Origin: CALLMJ01 sp964493765
Lineage (GTDB): Bacteria; Bacteroidota; Bacteroidia; J057; CALLMJ01
Direction of reading: 5' to 3'
Assembly: GCA_964493765.1 (NCBI GenBank)
Contig: CAZBPK010000073.1
Span: forward strand, 1-34,177
DNA length: 34,177 bases
Shown here piece after piece: positions 7,701 to 15,994 of the stretch (position 1 is the stretch's first letter; the number at the start of each line of letters is the position of its first letter). A program made the position numbers and the translations under genes. The notes beneath the pieces were generated by a model. That model was not told the origin of the DNA and did not search any database. It saw only the letters and a program-made list of their open reading frames with translations.

Positions 7701-10479
7701 TACCTGTTAAGGGTGGTGTATTAAATGGATTCCCTGTAAACAATGGAGTTCCTCCTGAAGATACATTATACCATAAAAAAATGGAGTTTGTTGGGTTTGT
7801 ACTAGCCGTCAATGTTCCTGATTGTCCAATACAAACTGTATTAGAAACTCCTGTTGGCATTTCGGGTCCATGCACAACATTTACGTTTACAGGTATTCTA
7901 TTGGAAGTACAACCATTCACTACCGATTCTACATAATATGTTACAGAAGTGGTTAATATGGGGGTATTGTAAGTGTAGCCATTAAAAAAGGGTGTTCCTC
8001 CTATTGGAACATTATACCATTGAATATTTCCACCCGTGGGTGCTGTTACAATTAACGTGCCCGTATTTCCTATGCAAACGGTAGGAACAGTTACAGTAGG
8101 CTGTGGGGGAGTTCCATTGACCGTAACAGTAACCGTTCTTCTGGTAGAAGTGCATCCATTTTCAATAGCTTCCACGTAATAGGTTTGATTGGAGGTTAAA
8201 GGAAGGGTAGTATAAGGATTTCCTACAAAAAATGGGGTACCTCCTGTAGCAACATTATACCAATGAAAACTAGAAGTAGTGGGGTATGTAACATTCAAAG
8301 TTGCTGTAGATCCTGAACATATCGTTTGATTAGAAACTATTGGTTGGTCAGGACCAACGGTTACAATGACTGGTGTTCTAGAAGATGTACAAGACCCTAA
8401 AACTGCTTCCACGTAATAGGTCCTTGAAGTAGATAAACTAGGAGTTACAAACGTGTTTCCTGTAAATGTTGGAGTTCCACCTATTGCTACTGTGAACCAT
8501 CTATAGGTTACACCAGAACCGCTCCCTGATGCAGTCAATGTTGCAGAAGTATTGGGACAAATAAACACATTACTTACAGTTGGTGCTGGAGGAGTAGGAT
8601 TTACTGTTACTGTTGAAGTAGCTCTGGAAGATGTACATCCGTTTACTACTACTTCCACAAAATATTGTGTAGTGTTGTTTAAGGCAGGTGTTGTAAAAGA
8701 ATTACCCGTATGAATAGGTATTCCACCAGGATTTTGTGAAAACCAAATGTAAATCGCTCCAGAACCACCGCCGCTAGCATTCAATGTAGTTGTTCTTCCT
8801 GAACAAATGGTGGGGTTATTTACGTTGGGCGGATTAGGTGTATTCACAATTGTAATATTTACTTGTCTTCTTGTGGCAGAAGTACAACCATTTAAAACAC
8901 TTTCAACAAAATATGTAGTATTGCTAGATAATGGTGGAGTTACAAAGGTAGTTCCTGAGGAAATAGGAGTTCCACCCGTTGCTTGATTATACCATACAAA
9001 AGTTGCACCCGAGGGTGCTGTAGGGGTCAAACTTGCAGAAAGTCCACTACAAACCGTTTGATTACTAATAGTTGGAGCAGTTGGAATGGGATTCACCGTT
9101 AAGGTAATAGCAATTCTTTCTGTAGTACATAAATTACTTATTCCTTCAACATAATATGTGGTAGTTTGAGTAAGTGAAGGGGTATTAAAATTGGTTCCTG
9201 AAAATATAGGGTTACTACTATTGGGTGAGGAATACCAAAAATAAGTAGCTCCACTGGTAGGATTATTGACACTTAAATTAAAGGTTGCAGGGCTACATGC
9301 TGCATTAGGTGTATTGACTTGAGGATTAGGTAAGCAACAAATCACTGAAGGAAAAGTAACTGGTAAATCTAACGCACAAGCGTTGCTATTATAAGCTCCT
9401 ATTTCTCCATCTGCAAAAGTTTTAATACTTACGGAACAATTAGTGGTTCCTGCATTACAAGCATTAGAATTTTTTACTTTTAATTGAAAACAAACTTGCC
9501 ATGTTAAATTATTTACAGAACAAAATGGATAATTGGAATCCCCAAAACTATTATTGGGATTAGTAGGAGATGGTGAACAATTGGTTGTAGTAGAATTAAT
9601 TGTATTTAAAAAATACCAGCCGGCTTGCAATGGGGAATTCGGAGGGTAAGAACCAGTTATGTTATTGTAGTTAACAATACCTGAACTAAACCAACTCCAT
9701 GAACCTGCTGGTTGATTGGCACAAGGGCAACCTCCTCCACAGCTACTAATAAAACCAGCAGTTTGAAGTGGATTGGTTACATGGGGTTCCCCAACAGGAT
9801 TAAGAAAACTTGGATCCCAACAATCCCCAAAAGTAGGAACAATTCCTTGTAAATAATTACATCCATTTTGGTTAAATTGTGTAATGGTATAACAAAATGT
9901 TACTAATTCATCTGGTAAAAAGGGTCCTGTTAATGGTGAACCTTTAGAGGTTTGTGTTACCACCAAATTACTGTTCAGATTGCAAAGATTGGAATTCAAA
10001 TTAGGAGTAATACATAAATTAAAATTCCCTTGATTTCCATTATCATCAGCTATTGCTACATAATATGTAGTATTCGGTTGTACCATTACAGAATTTGCTG
10101 TTACATTCCCGTTACTTCCTTTCTTACAAAAAATTACGTTGAAATTATTACAGTTTGAGGTTGAAAAAATGCTAAAATAAGGACTATTCAATTGAGGACT
10201 GCTCATATTAATGTTTAGAGAAGTTACTTGATTAGGGGTTGTAAATTGATACCAAGCAACAGGTCTATTCATATCAAAGCAATGACTCCCAATAAAATCA
10301 GGACCTAGAATAGCTCCTGTATTACAATCAGAAACACATAAAGTTTGATTCGCAGTTAAGTTTAATAATTCAGCTTGAGAGCAAGTCTGATTATCGGTAC
10401 AATTTTGAGAAAATACAGAATTTTCACAAAATAAAATGCAAGCAAAAATGACAATTTTTATAATAAAATCAGCGTTCAT
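4726..10479 (-). CDS. Giant T9SS-secreted adhesin with 16 Ig-like repeats and CHU_C sorting domain
   Basis: 1917 residues. A signal peptide (1-25, ending VFSQ) is followed by a Cys-rich N-terminal region to about residue 380, including a beta-sandwich-like part (WYQFTTPNQ, then TTYYVAIADD). From about 380 to 1675 there are 16 repeats of about 81 residues of the Ig-like CHU_C-associated type (Ig_7, PF19081). Each carries a Cys near ICxG, a WY or WF, a GG, a TTYYVE strand and NGCTS, so one disulphide per repeat is likely. Then come a GGTWSGNG segment, a PKD domain (WNWNFGNGQTS, FQYNTPGKYIITLIV), and a type B sorting domain (VFTPNGDGVND, IYDRWG, GWNGKNKNG, DGVYTYII, ending TITLLR). Such proteins are exported by the T9SS in gliding Bacteroidota and act in adhesion; no ligand is identifiable. 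It shares a bidirectional terminator with the flippase gene. Confidence 0.92.
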   Translation of the reverse strand: MNADFIIKIVIFACILFCENSVFSQNCTDNQTCSQAELLNLTANQTLCVSDCNTGAILGPDFIGSHCFDMNRPVAWYQFTTPNQVTSLNINMSSPQLNSPYFSIFSTSNCNNFNVIFCKKGSNGNVTANSVMVQPNTTYYVAIADDNGNQGNFNLCITPNLNSNLCNLNSNLVVTQTSKGSPLTGPFLPDELVTFCYTITQFNQNGCNYLQGIVPTFGDCWDPSFLNPVGEPHVTNPLQTAGFISSCGGGCPCANQPAGSWSWFSSGIVNYNNITGSYPPNSPLQAGWYFLNTINSTTTNCSPSPTNPNNSFGDSNYPFCSVNNLTWQVCFQLKVKNSNACNAGTTNCSVSIKTFADGEIGAYNSNACALDLPVTFPSVICCLPNPQVNTPNAACSPATFNLSVNNPTSGATYFWYSSPNSSNPIFSGTNFNTPSLTQTTTYYVEGISNLCTTERIAITLTVNPIPTAPTISNQTVCSGLSASLTPTAPSGATFVWYNQATGGTPISSGTTFVTPPLSSNTTYFVESVLNGCTSATRRQVNITIVNTPNPPNVNNPTICSGRTTTLNASGGGSGAIYIWFSQNPGGIPIHTGNSFTTPALNNTTQYFVEVVVNGCTSSRATSTVTVNPTPPAPTVSNVFICPNTSATLTASGSGSGVTYRWFTVAIGGTPTFTGNTFVTPSLSTSRTYYVEAVLGSCTSSRTPVIVTVGPDQPIVSNQTICSGSTATLNVTYPTTSSFHWYNVATGGTPFFVGNPYTTLPLTSNQTYYVEAIENGCTSTRRTVTVTVNGTPPQPTVTVPTVCIGNTGTLIVTAPTGGNIQWYNVPIGGTPFFNGYTYNTPILTTSVTYYVESVVNGCTSNRIPVNVNVVHGPEMPTGVSNTVCIGQSGTLTASTNPTNSIFLWYNVSSGGTPLFTGNPFNTPPLTGNTTFYVEAVANNCTSTRIPLTALVNNPIPNVASTTICANSSVSLNATAPNGTVIRWFSVPSGGTPFFVGNPYNTPVLSSTTTYYVEGILNGCTSSRATVTVNVNPQPALANVNDTSICLGSNVSFSPTQPTGATFRWFTVATGGVPVGTNNFTTPNLTTNTTYYVETILNGCTSSRKPVIVTVRPLPAQPSVNDVNICKNSTANLIATAPSGATFIWYDAPSGGNLLFTGSNFTTPTLSSNTMYYVEAVLNGCTSTRKTVNVNIIPTDPVVNIPNVCAGFPAVLFANSNLGSTIRWFNVATGGTPIQIGNPLVTGLLNQDTTFYVEAILSGCTSSRVPINVVVTPIPNAVNLPEDTVCLGSNVTINGNPAPNQTLVWYNRSTGGSPIFSGNPFTSGAIISDTIFYVEVVANGCTSSRNPVSIKTKPLPPDPIVAPITICPGNFIVVYPQINMGETFYWYSKETSTTPIAIADSFQTPVYVLDDSVYVAAYLNGCFSNRVKVKINVFPSPPTFNQSFVICEGDSITIIPNLIAGLTYQWYDVPVRGTPFLIANSFTTPPLFSNTTYYLEAVLDTCFSVRATIPIIVNPLPQTISNHDTTICTGNSINIALDSVMNSTLLWYTQPQGGIPFLNGYVYTTPILTDSITYYIETVTNNCTSALRSIYQVNVNPIPNLSIVKDTTVCRGDSLLLAAISNPNSTILWYEASNLQTPIFIGNNYPTPAIFQNQVYYVESILNGCTSSKQSINVWTNPVNAGLDTGICRASMILLEGYPNGGTWSGNGVIGDLFDANITGIGSFPVIYSYQNCTDIKIITVKDTLQTNVSIQPNPPVRVLVSQAKFFLNDRTLGAVAWNWNFGNGQTSNQQNPVFQYNTPGKYIITLIVTDSLGCSSLWISDSITVDLEEFEISNVFTPNGDGVNDWFLPRVEGYELVSFKIYDRWGAPIFTSENVSQGWNGKNKNGNEVPDGVYTYIIELRKPNQNKFKKTGTITLLR
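5450..9340 (-). repeat. 16 tandem coding repeats of about 243 bp (Ig-like units)
   Basis: These encode the 16 Ig-like units of the adhesin, 78-84 codons each. The most constant features are the ICxG and NGCTS cysteines and the TTYYVEA strand. Units near the C-terminal end (13-16) are more divergent; for example, one has NGCFSNR and another DTCFSVR. None is near-identical at the DNA level to its neighbour by eye, unlike those in the second Ig-repeat gene at the right end. Confidence 0.88.
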
Positions 10480-10650
10480 AAAACCATGCTAATTTAGTAA
10501 AATTAAGAATACCTGTGCATAAACGAAAAAAATTTTTTTTTATTGGATTTGTAATGAAATTTTTTACTCCAATTAAAAAAACTATTTCTAAATTATTGCT
10601 AATGAACGTAATATATTATTTTAAAAATTTAGAGTATCACTAGAAAATTT

Positions 10651-10676
10651 AAAACTCTGAATTTTGAAAGAGTTTT
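10651..10676 (-). terminator. Hairpin after the TonB-dependent receptor gene
   Basis: AAAACTCT (10651-10658) pairs with AGAGTTTT (10669-10676) around a 10-base loop. On the minus strand it begins 14 bases after the receptor stop codon and is followed by AAATTTTC. The 211-bp gap 10480-10690 holds nothing else I can support apart from very AT-rich sequence, in which the adhesin promoter should lie; no clear TAnnTTTG box was found for it. Confidence 0.5.
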
Positions 10677-10690
10677 TATTTAGTTGGGTT

Positions 10691-13081
10691 TTATAATTTT
10701 AATCCTAGAGTAACATAAAAAGCTCTACCCTCTGATGGCAAAATACCCGGACCAGGATAGCCTTCTGCTCTACGTGTAAAATACATTCTATTGAATAAAT
10801 TGTTATTTGTGATGGTAATTAACCATTTTTTTGCGATATAAGAAGCAGATGCATCCCAAACGATGTATGAAGGAATAACGCCTGTAATACCTGTGGGGCT
10901 GTTTTTGGCATTGGTAGCATCTGTAAATTGCTCACTTACAAAAGTATGCTGAAGTGTGATTTTTAAATGTTTATAAGCCCATTGCAAACCTGAACGAGAT
11001 GTCCATTGAGGTACAAATTCAACTCTTTTCCCTTGAACACTTTTAAAAGGTGATTTTAAATAATACGCTTCTATCCACGAAAAAGATTGAAATACGGTGA
11101 TATCCCAAGGCTTATCTAACCAAAAAGTTTTTAAAATGTTCCATGCCACAAAACTTTCCATTCCATAATTGCGTGAATCGGCGATATTGGTTCTTAAGCG
11201 AATGATATTGAATTGGTCATCAACTTTTAAAATGGTCCCAATACGATTTTTGTAACTTAAATAAAACCATGAAACATCAAAAGATAAGATATTTTTGTAA
11301 TTTCCACGAAATCCAAAGTCAGCATTATAGCCTTGAATATCTTTGATGTTAGGATCTACTTGGAAATTAGGGTTTGCTACGCGTATATCGTTGAAGTTGA
11401 TACCAGCATAGTTTTGAGATATATTTCCATATAATTGAATATCTTGGGTAATATAAAAATTGGTTCCAAGCCCGAATAAAGGAAAACTCCTAGGTAAAAT
11501 TTTATTTTCATGAAATTTTTCGGGTCTTAATAAAACTCTGTAATAGCCATGGGCTTCGGTTTGTATCCATTCCCAACGTACACCTGGCGTGATAGACCAT
11601 TTCGGAGTAACAAAAATAATATTTTCAGCAAAAGCAGCAAAATTATATGAAGGTAAACGAAAATCGGAATTTTCTAAATTTTCGGGATTTAAATAGTAAA
11701 AATCGGGTTGTGAAGAATTATTCGCATAACCTTGTTTTCGGTGCGTATTACCATGATAAGCCCTTATTCCAGTTAGCATCATTGATTTCATTTTACCTAC
11801 TTGATAAGCATTTTTGTATTTTAATTCAAAACCCCAATTGTTATAATCATCACTTAAAAGTGTGCGATAATCTTTATAATCGTTTTGATTAGGTGGAATT
11901 AAATTTCCCAAACTAGATCTTTGAGCAATCATTCCAAAAGTATTTAATAAAAAGGAGTTATGGGAATTGAAATCATATTGAATTTGTAAATTAGAAATGA
12001 GCCAGTTCGTAGAAAACCAATTTTTAGTTCTTATGGCTTGACGCGGATTTTGAGCAAATTGAGCATCGGTTAAACCGCCCGGTTGCTGCATCAAATAATC
12101 CATATAGGTGATTTCCCCATGAATTTTGAGTTTTTCATTCCATCTATATTCTAAGGCTGTATAATTGCATAAGTAACGAAATTTAGAGTATTCACGAAAA
12201 CCATTTCCTTGTTTATAAAGCAATGCAGAAAAGTAGCTAAACTTTTGAAGTGTACCGCTTATGCTTTGAAATGAAACTAAGGTATTAAAAGAACCATAGG
12301 TTTGTTGAGATTCTAACGCAATTTTTTTATCTTTTGGTGCTTTTTTCATGACGAAGTTCATCAAACCACCAAATTGTGGTCCATATTGAAGGCTACCCGC
12401 TCCACGTACAATTTCAATTTTTTCTACCATTTGTAAAGGAGGTGTATAGTAAGTTTCTGGATACCCTAATGCATCAGCACTAATATCGTATCCATTTTGG
12501 CGAGTATTAAATTCTGCAATACGGTTAGGATTTAATCCTCTTACTCCTATGCTTAACTGAATGCCTGCACCGTCATTTTCTATAATATTGGCACCGGGTA
12601 ATTTTGCCATTACCTGACGTGTATTATTTAACGCCAAATTAGCTGTAACTTCCGATAAATCAATAATTTCATTTTTTTTACCCTCATATAGAGTAAAATG
12701 ATGAATACCCGTTAAACGTTGAACTCCAAATACTTTTTTTTCATAGTCATTATTCGCTGTAATTTGCACTTCTTCAAATTTAATATCTACAGGTCTTATA
12801 AATGCTTTTAATTTAGGAGCATGACGAGAAACTAAGTAAAAGGTATCTTTAAACCCAATAGAAGAGAAAAATAGAGTATCGGTATGATTATTAATGCTTT
12901 TAAAGGAAAAATTACCTTTCTCATCTGAATAAATACCTTGATTTTGATACCTAATTTTAATGCCTTCCAAAGGTTCGTGAGTATAGATATTAAATACTTG
13001 ACCTTTTAGTTCCCAACTGGTTTGTGCAAAAACAAAGCTATTAAGCCAAGCCATTACGAACAACAGAACATAAGATTTCAT
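10691..13081 (-). CDS. FecA-like TonB-dependent receptor
   Basis: 796 residues, outer membrane. A signal peptide (1-20, ending FVFAQ) is followed by a carboxypeptidase-regulatory-like beta-sandwich (about 25-105: LKGQVFNIYTHEPLEGIKI, then YSDEKGNFSF). The plug domain is at about 140-245: MAKLPGANIIENDGAG, RGLNPNRIAEF, VEKIEIVRGAGSLQYGPQFGG. The rest is a 22-strand-type barrel ending FYVTLGLKL. The plug segment with FNTRQNGYDISADALGYPE is typical of FecA (ferric citrate)-like receptors in Bacteroidota, so iron-chelate import is the best guess, but the substrate is not proven. No SusD, sigma/anti-sigma pair, TonB or permease gene is adjacent, so it is an orphan receptor. A promoter with both halves precedes it, and its own hairpin terminator follows. 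Confidence 0.88.
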   Translation of the reverse strand: MKSYVLLFVMAWLNSFVFAQTSWELKGQVFNIYTHEPLEGIKIRYQNQGIYSDEKGNFSFKSINNHTDTLFFSSIGFKDTFYLVSRHAPKLKAFIRPVDIKFEEVQITANNDYEKKVFGVQRLTGIHHFTLYEGKKNEIIDLSEVTANLALNNTRQVMAKLPGANIIENDGAGIQLSIGVRGLNPNRIAEFNTRQNGYDISADALGYPETYYTPPLQMVEKIEIVRGAGSLQYGPQFGGLMNFVMKKAPKDKKIALESQQTYGSFNTLVSFQSISGTLQKFSYFSALLYKQGNGFREYSKFRYLCNYTALEYRWNEKLKIHGEITYMDYLMQQPGGLTDAQFAQNPRQAIRTKNWFSTNWLISNLQIQYDFNSHNSFLLNTFGMIAQRSSLGNLIPPNQNDYKDYRTLLSDDYNNWGFELKYKNAYQVGKMKSMMLTGIRAYHGNTHRKQGYANNSSQPDFYYLNPENLENSDFRLPSYNFAAFAENIIFVTPKWSITPGVRWEWIQTEAHGYYRVLLRPEKFHENKILPRSFPLFGLGTNFYITQDIQLYGNISQNYAGINFNDIRVANPNFQVDPNIKDIQGYNADFGFRGNYKNILSFDVSWFYLSYKNRIGTILKVDDQFNIIRLRTNIADSRNYGMESFVAWNILKTFWLDKPWDITVFQSFSWIEAYYLKSPFKSVQGKRVEFVPQWTSRSGLQWAYKHLKITLQHTFVSEQFTDATNAKNSPTGITGVIPSYIVWDASASYIAKKWLITITNNNLFNRMYFTRRAEGYPGPGILPSEGRAFYVTLGLKL

Positions 13082-13101
13082 TTTTATAGGGTTTTCGGGT
13101 G

Positions 13102-13133
13102 CAAATATTACATTTATTTAGATTTATTCCAAA
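13102..13133 (-). promoter_or_regulatory. Promoter of the TonB-dependent receptor gene
   Basis: On the minus strand TTTG (13130-13133) is followed after 20 bases by AATATTTG (13102-13109), one mismatch from TAnnTTTG. Spacing equals that of the best promoter in the window (29466-29497). The -7 box ends 20 bases before the start codon at 13081. Confidence 0.55.
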
Positions 13134-13147
13134 TTAAAATAAAAAAA

Positions 13148-13187
13148 ACGAGCTACATTGAACCAATGTCCATTCAATATAACTCGT
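13148..13187 (-). terminator. Rho-independent terminator of valS
   Basis: ACGAG, TA and ATTGAA on the left arm pair with TTCAAT, TA and CTCGT on the right arm, with two single-base mismatches. On the minus strand the hairpin comes 25 bases after the valS stop codon and is followed directly by eight T (complement of 13141-13148). Confidence 0.75.
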
Positions 13188-13212
13188 GAATAATTTTCGT
13201 TTAATAAAGTAT

Positions 13213-15864
13213 TTACCCCTTTAAATTCTTAATACTTTCTTCTAGTGAATGAATTCTTTGTTGGGCATCTTGCTGCTTTTGTTTTTCCTTTTCTACTAAT
13301 TCAGGCTTTGCATTTGCAACAAATTTTTCATTATTCAATTTTTGAGAAGCACTTTCATATAATCTTTTTGCGGCGTCTAATTCCTTTTCTAATTTTAAGA
13401 TTTCCTCTTGAATTTTCTTTTCATCTAATTCAACGGGAATATAAATTTCATGAGTGTGAACTAAAATTTTTGTAGAACTCGGCAATGCCTCTTGAATAAT
13501 TTCTAATTTTTGGATATTCGCTAATTTTTGTAGTATAGGAAAATATTGATGAAAAATCTGATAATTTTGAGTTTTTATGAATAAATCTAACGGTTGATTA
13601 GGACTTAACTGTAAATTGGCACGAAATGCACGTATCTGAGTAACCGTTTGAAGTATCAGTTCCATATCCGATAAAACTTCTGGATTTTCTATGGAATCGG
13701 TTTTTAAAACCTTTTCGAACATTATGGTTTCGTGTTCTTGGCGAGGTCTTAAATAATGCCAAACTTCTTCTGTTATAAAGGGCATAAACGGATGCAAAAA
13801 CTTCATCCACTCTTCTAAAATTTCAATGGTTTTTGTGTAGGCTTCTTGGGAGAATCCTTCTTCCTTTTGAGGTTTCATGATTTCAAGAAATGTAGAACAA
13901 AAGTCGTCCCAAATACCTTTATAAACGAGCATTAAGGCTTCTGAAATACGGAATTGTTCAAATAAATGGGTCAATTCTTTTGAGGTTTGTTGAAGTTTTG
14001 CTTGCATCCAATCAATAGCAAGATTCTGGGCAGAATTCATGGGAATATCAACCATTTTTGATTCCCAAATTTTTACCAATTTAAGAGCGTTCCATATTTT
14101 ATTGGTAAAGTTTCTTCCATGTTCACAGTGGGATTCATCGAATAATAAATCATTACCAGCAGGTGCAGACTCTAACATTCCCATTCTAACTCCATCAGCA
14201 GAATATTTTTGAATTAAATCCAGAGGATCAGGGGAATTCCCTAGGGATTTACTCATTTTTCTGCCGATTTTATCTCTAACAATACCTGTGAAATACACGT
14301 TTCCAAAGGGGATATCTCCATGAAATTCTAGCCCTGCCATAATCATTCGGGCAACCCAGAAAAATAAAATCTCAGGTGCTGTAACCAAATCATTGGTAGG
14401 ATAATAATATTGAATATCAGGATTTTTAGGATTTTCAAAATAATCAAAAACAGAAAGTGGCCAAAGCCAAGAAGAAAACCATGTATCCAAACAATCTTCA
14501 TCTTGAACAAAATCTTCACGTTGTAAATTGAGACCTAAATTTTGAATTTTTTGTTGAAGTTCTTGCTCGTTTCGTGCTACAATAGTGATTTTTACTCCCT
14601 CTTTTTCAGAATAATAAGCAGGAATTCTATGTCCCCACCATAATTGTCTAGAAATACACCAATCTTTTACGTTTTCTAACCAATATTTGTAAGTATTGAC
14701 AAATTTTGAAGGGTGAAATTGAATTTTTCCTTCCAGAACTACTTTTAAAGCTGGCTCTGCCAATTCTTTCATTTTTACATACCATTGCCAAGAAAGATAA
14801 GGCTCTACAACCGCATCAGTACGTTCAGAAAAACCTACATTATGAACATAGTTCTCGATTTTATCTAAATTTCCTTCTTTTTCTAAATCATTGATTATTA
14901 GTTCTCTAACTTTCAGGCGGTCTATACCGATATATTTTTGAGCATTTTCGTTTAGAGTGCCATCGGGTTCAAAAATATTGATAACAGGGAGTTGATGTCT
15001 TTTTCCTACTTCATAGTCATTAAAATCATGGGCGGGAGTAATTTTTAAACAGCCAGTTCCAAATTCCATATCCACATATTCATCAGCAATGACGGGGATT
15101 TCTCTATGAATAAGAGGGACAAGAACTTTTTTGCCTATAAAATTTTTATATCGTTCATCTTGGGGGTTTACGGCAAGAGCTACATCAGCCAAAATGGTTT
15201 CGGGGCGAGTAGTAGCAATTGTTAAATAGTGTTGGGAGTCCTCTACCAAAAAATATTTAATATAATAAAGTTTACCTTGTACTTCTTTATAAATTACCTC
15301 TTCATCAGAAATGGCAGTTTTTCCGATAACGTCCCAATTGACAAGCCTTTGGGCTTTATAAATTAAGTCTTTTTCATATAAACGTACAAATACCTCAATA
15401 ACAGCTTTGGAAAGGGATTCTTCCATAGTAAAGCGGGTTCTCTCCCAATCACAACTACAACCAATTTTCTTTAATTGATTAAGAATAATACCGCCATATT
15501 TTTCTTTCCATTCCCAAGCATATTTTAAAAATTCTTCACGAGTTAGGTCATTTTTTTTGATACCTTTTTCTCGTAACATTCTAACGACTTTGGCTTCGGT
15601 AGCTATAGAAGCATGGTCGGTACCAGGAACCCAACAAACGTTGAAGCCTTCCATTCTCTTTCTACGGCACAAAACGTCTTGAATGGTATTATTCAAAACG
15701 TGTCCCATGTGCAATACTCCCGTAACATTAGGAGGCGGAATTACAATAGTATAGGCGGGTCTTTCATCAGGAATTGAACGAAAATGACTGTATTTTAAAG
15801 CATTAGAATAAATTTTATCTTCCGATTGAATAAAATCGTAATTTTTGGGTAACTCAGTATTCAT
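13213..15864 (-). CDS. valS: Valyl-tRNA synthetase
   Basis: 883 residues from the ATG at 15864, the usual length for ValRS. It charges tRNA-Val with valine in the cytoplasm and edits mischarged threonine. Seen: PPPNVTGVLHMGH with the HIGH-type motif HMGH (residues 52-55), the editing (CP1) domain with TTRPETILADVA, and KMSKS at 536-540. There are also anticodon-binding helices and a C-terminal coiled coil (LDEKKIQEEILKLEKELDAA and on) typical of ValRS. A TTG five codons upstream (15879) keeps the frame open but overlaps the -7 box 15877-15884, so I place the start at the ATG (MNTELPKNYD). Single gene with its own terminator; divergent from the kinase gene. Confidence 0.97.
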   Translation of the reverse strand: MNTELPKNYDFIQSEDKIYSNALKYSHFRSIPDERPAYTIVIPPPNVTGVLHMGHVLNNTIQDVLCRRKRMEGFNVCWVPGTDHASIATEAKVVRMLREKGIKKNDLTREEFLKYAWEWKEKYGGIILNQLKKIGCSCDWERTRFTMEESLSKAVIEVFVRLYEKDLIYKAQRLVNWDVIGKTAISDEEVIYKEVQGKLYYIKYFLVEDSQHYLTIATTRPETILADVALAVNPQDERYKNFIGKKVLVPLIHREIPVIADEYVDMEFGTGCLKITPAHDFNDYEVGKRHQLPVINIFEPDGTLNENAQKYIGIDRLKVRELIINDLEKEGNLDKIENYVHNVGFSERTDAVVEPYLSWQWYVKMKELAEPALKVVLEGKIQFHPSKFVNTYKYWLENVKDWCISRQLWWGHRIPAYYSEKEGVKITIVARNEQELQQKIQNLGLNLQREDFVQDEDCLDTWFSSWLWPLSVFDYFENPKNPDIQYYYPTNDLVTAPEILFFWVARMIMAGLEFHGDIPFGNVYFTGIVRDKIGRKMSKSLGNSPDPLDLIQKYSADGVRMGMLESAPAGNDLLFDESHCEHGRNFTNKIWNALKLVKIWESKMVDIPMNSAQNLAIDWMQAKLQQTSKELTHLFEQFRISEALMLVYKGIWDDFCSTFLEIMKPQKEEGFSQEAYTKTIEILEEWMKFLHPFMPFITEEVWHYLRPRQEHETIMFEKVLKTDSIENPEVLSDMELILQTVTQIRAFRANLQLSPNQPLDLFIKTQNYQIFHQYFPILQKLANIQKLEIIQEALPSSTKILVHTHEIYIPVELDEKKIQEEILKLEKELDAAKRLYESASQKLNNEKFVANAKPELVEKEKQKQQDAQQRIHSLEESIKNLKG

Positions 15865-15876
15865 ATAATCAAGCCA

Positions 15877-15884
15877 CAAAGCTA
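15877..15884 (-). promoter_or_regulatory. -7 box of valS
   Basis: TAGCTTTG on the minus strand matches TAnnTTTG exactly and ends 12 bases before the ATG at 15864. It decides the start: transcription would begin downstream of the upstream in-frame TTG. No good TTTG is seen 20 bases further up. Confidence 0.5.
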
Positions 15885-15994
15885 CAGAATTTTTGGAAAA
15901 CTATAAATACTCAATCCTTAGAGCAAAAAAATCCTTAATCATTTAAAATGTTTTTAAGGAAGAATTGATTCAAAAAAACTTGTAAAATTGCATT

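Noticed and set aside
5450..9340. Regular 240-bp periodicity considered as a CRISPR-like or satellite array
   Set aside because: The period is a whole number of codons and the frame is open throughout with Ig-like units; it is a coding repeat.
13245..15000. Plus-strand frames and a 70-codon minus frame inside valS
   Set aside because: They are out-of-frame shadows of a clear valyl-tRNA synthetase gene.
15983..15990. TAAAATTG as a -7 box of the kinase gene
   Set aside because: It deviates from TAnnTTTG, has no -33 partner, and would end only four bases before the ATG; too weak to annotate.
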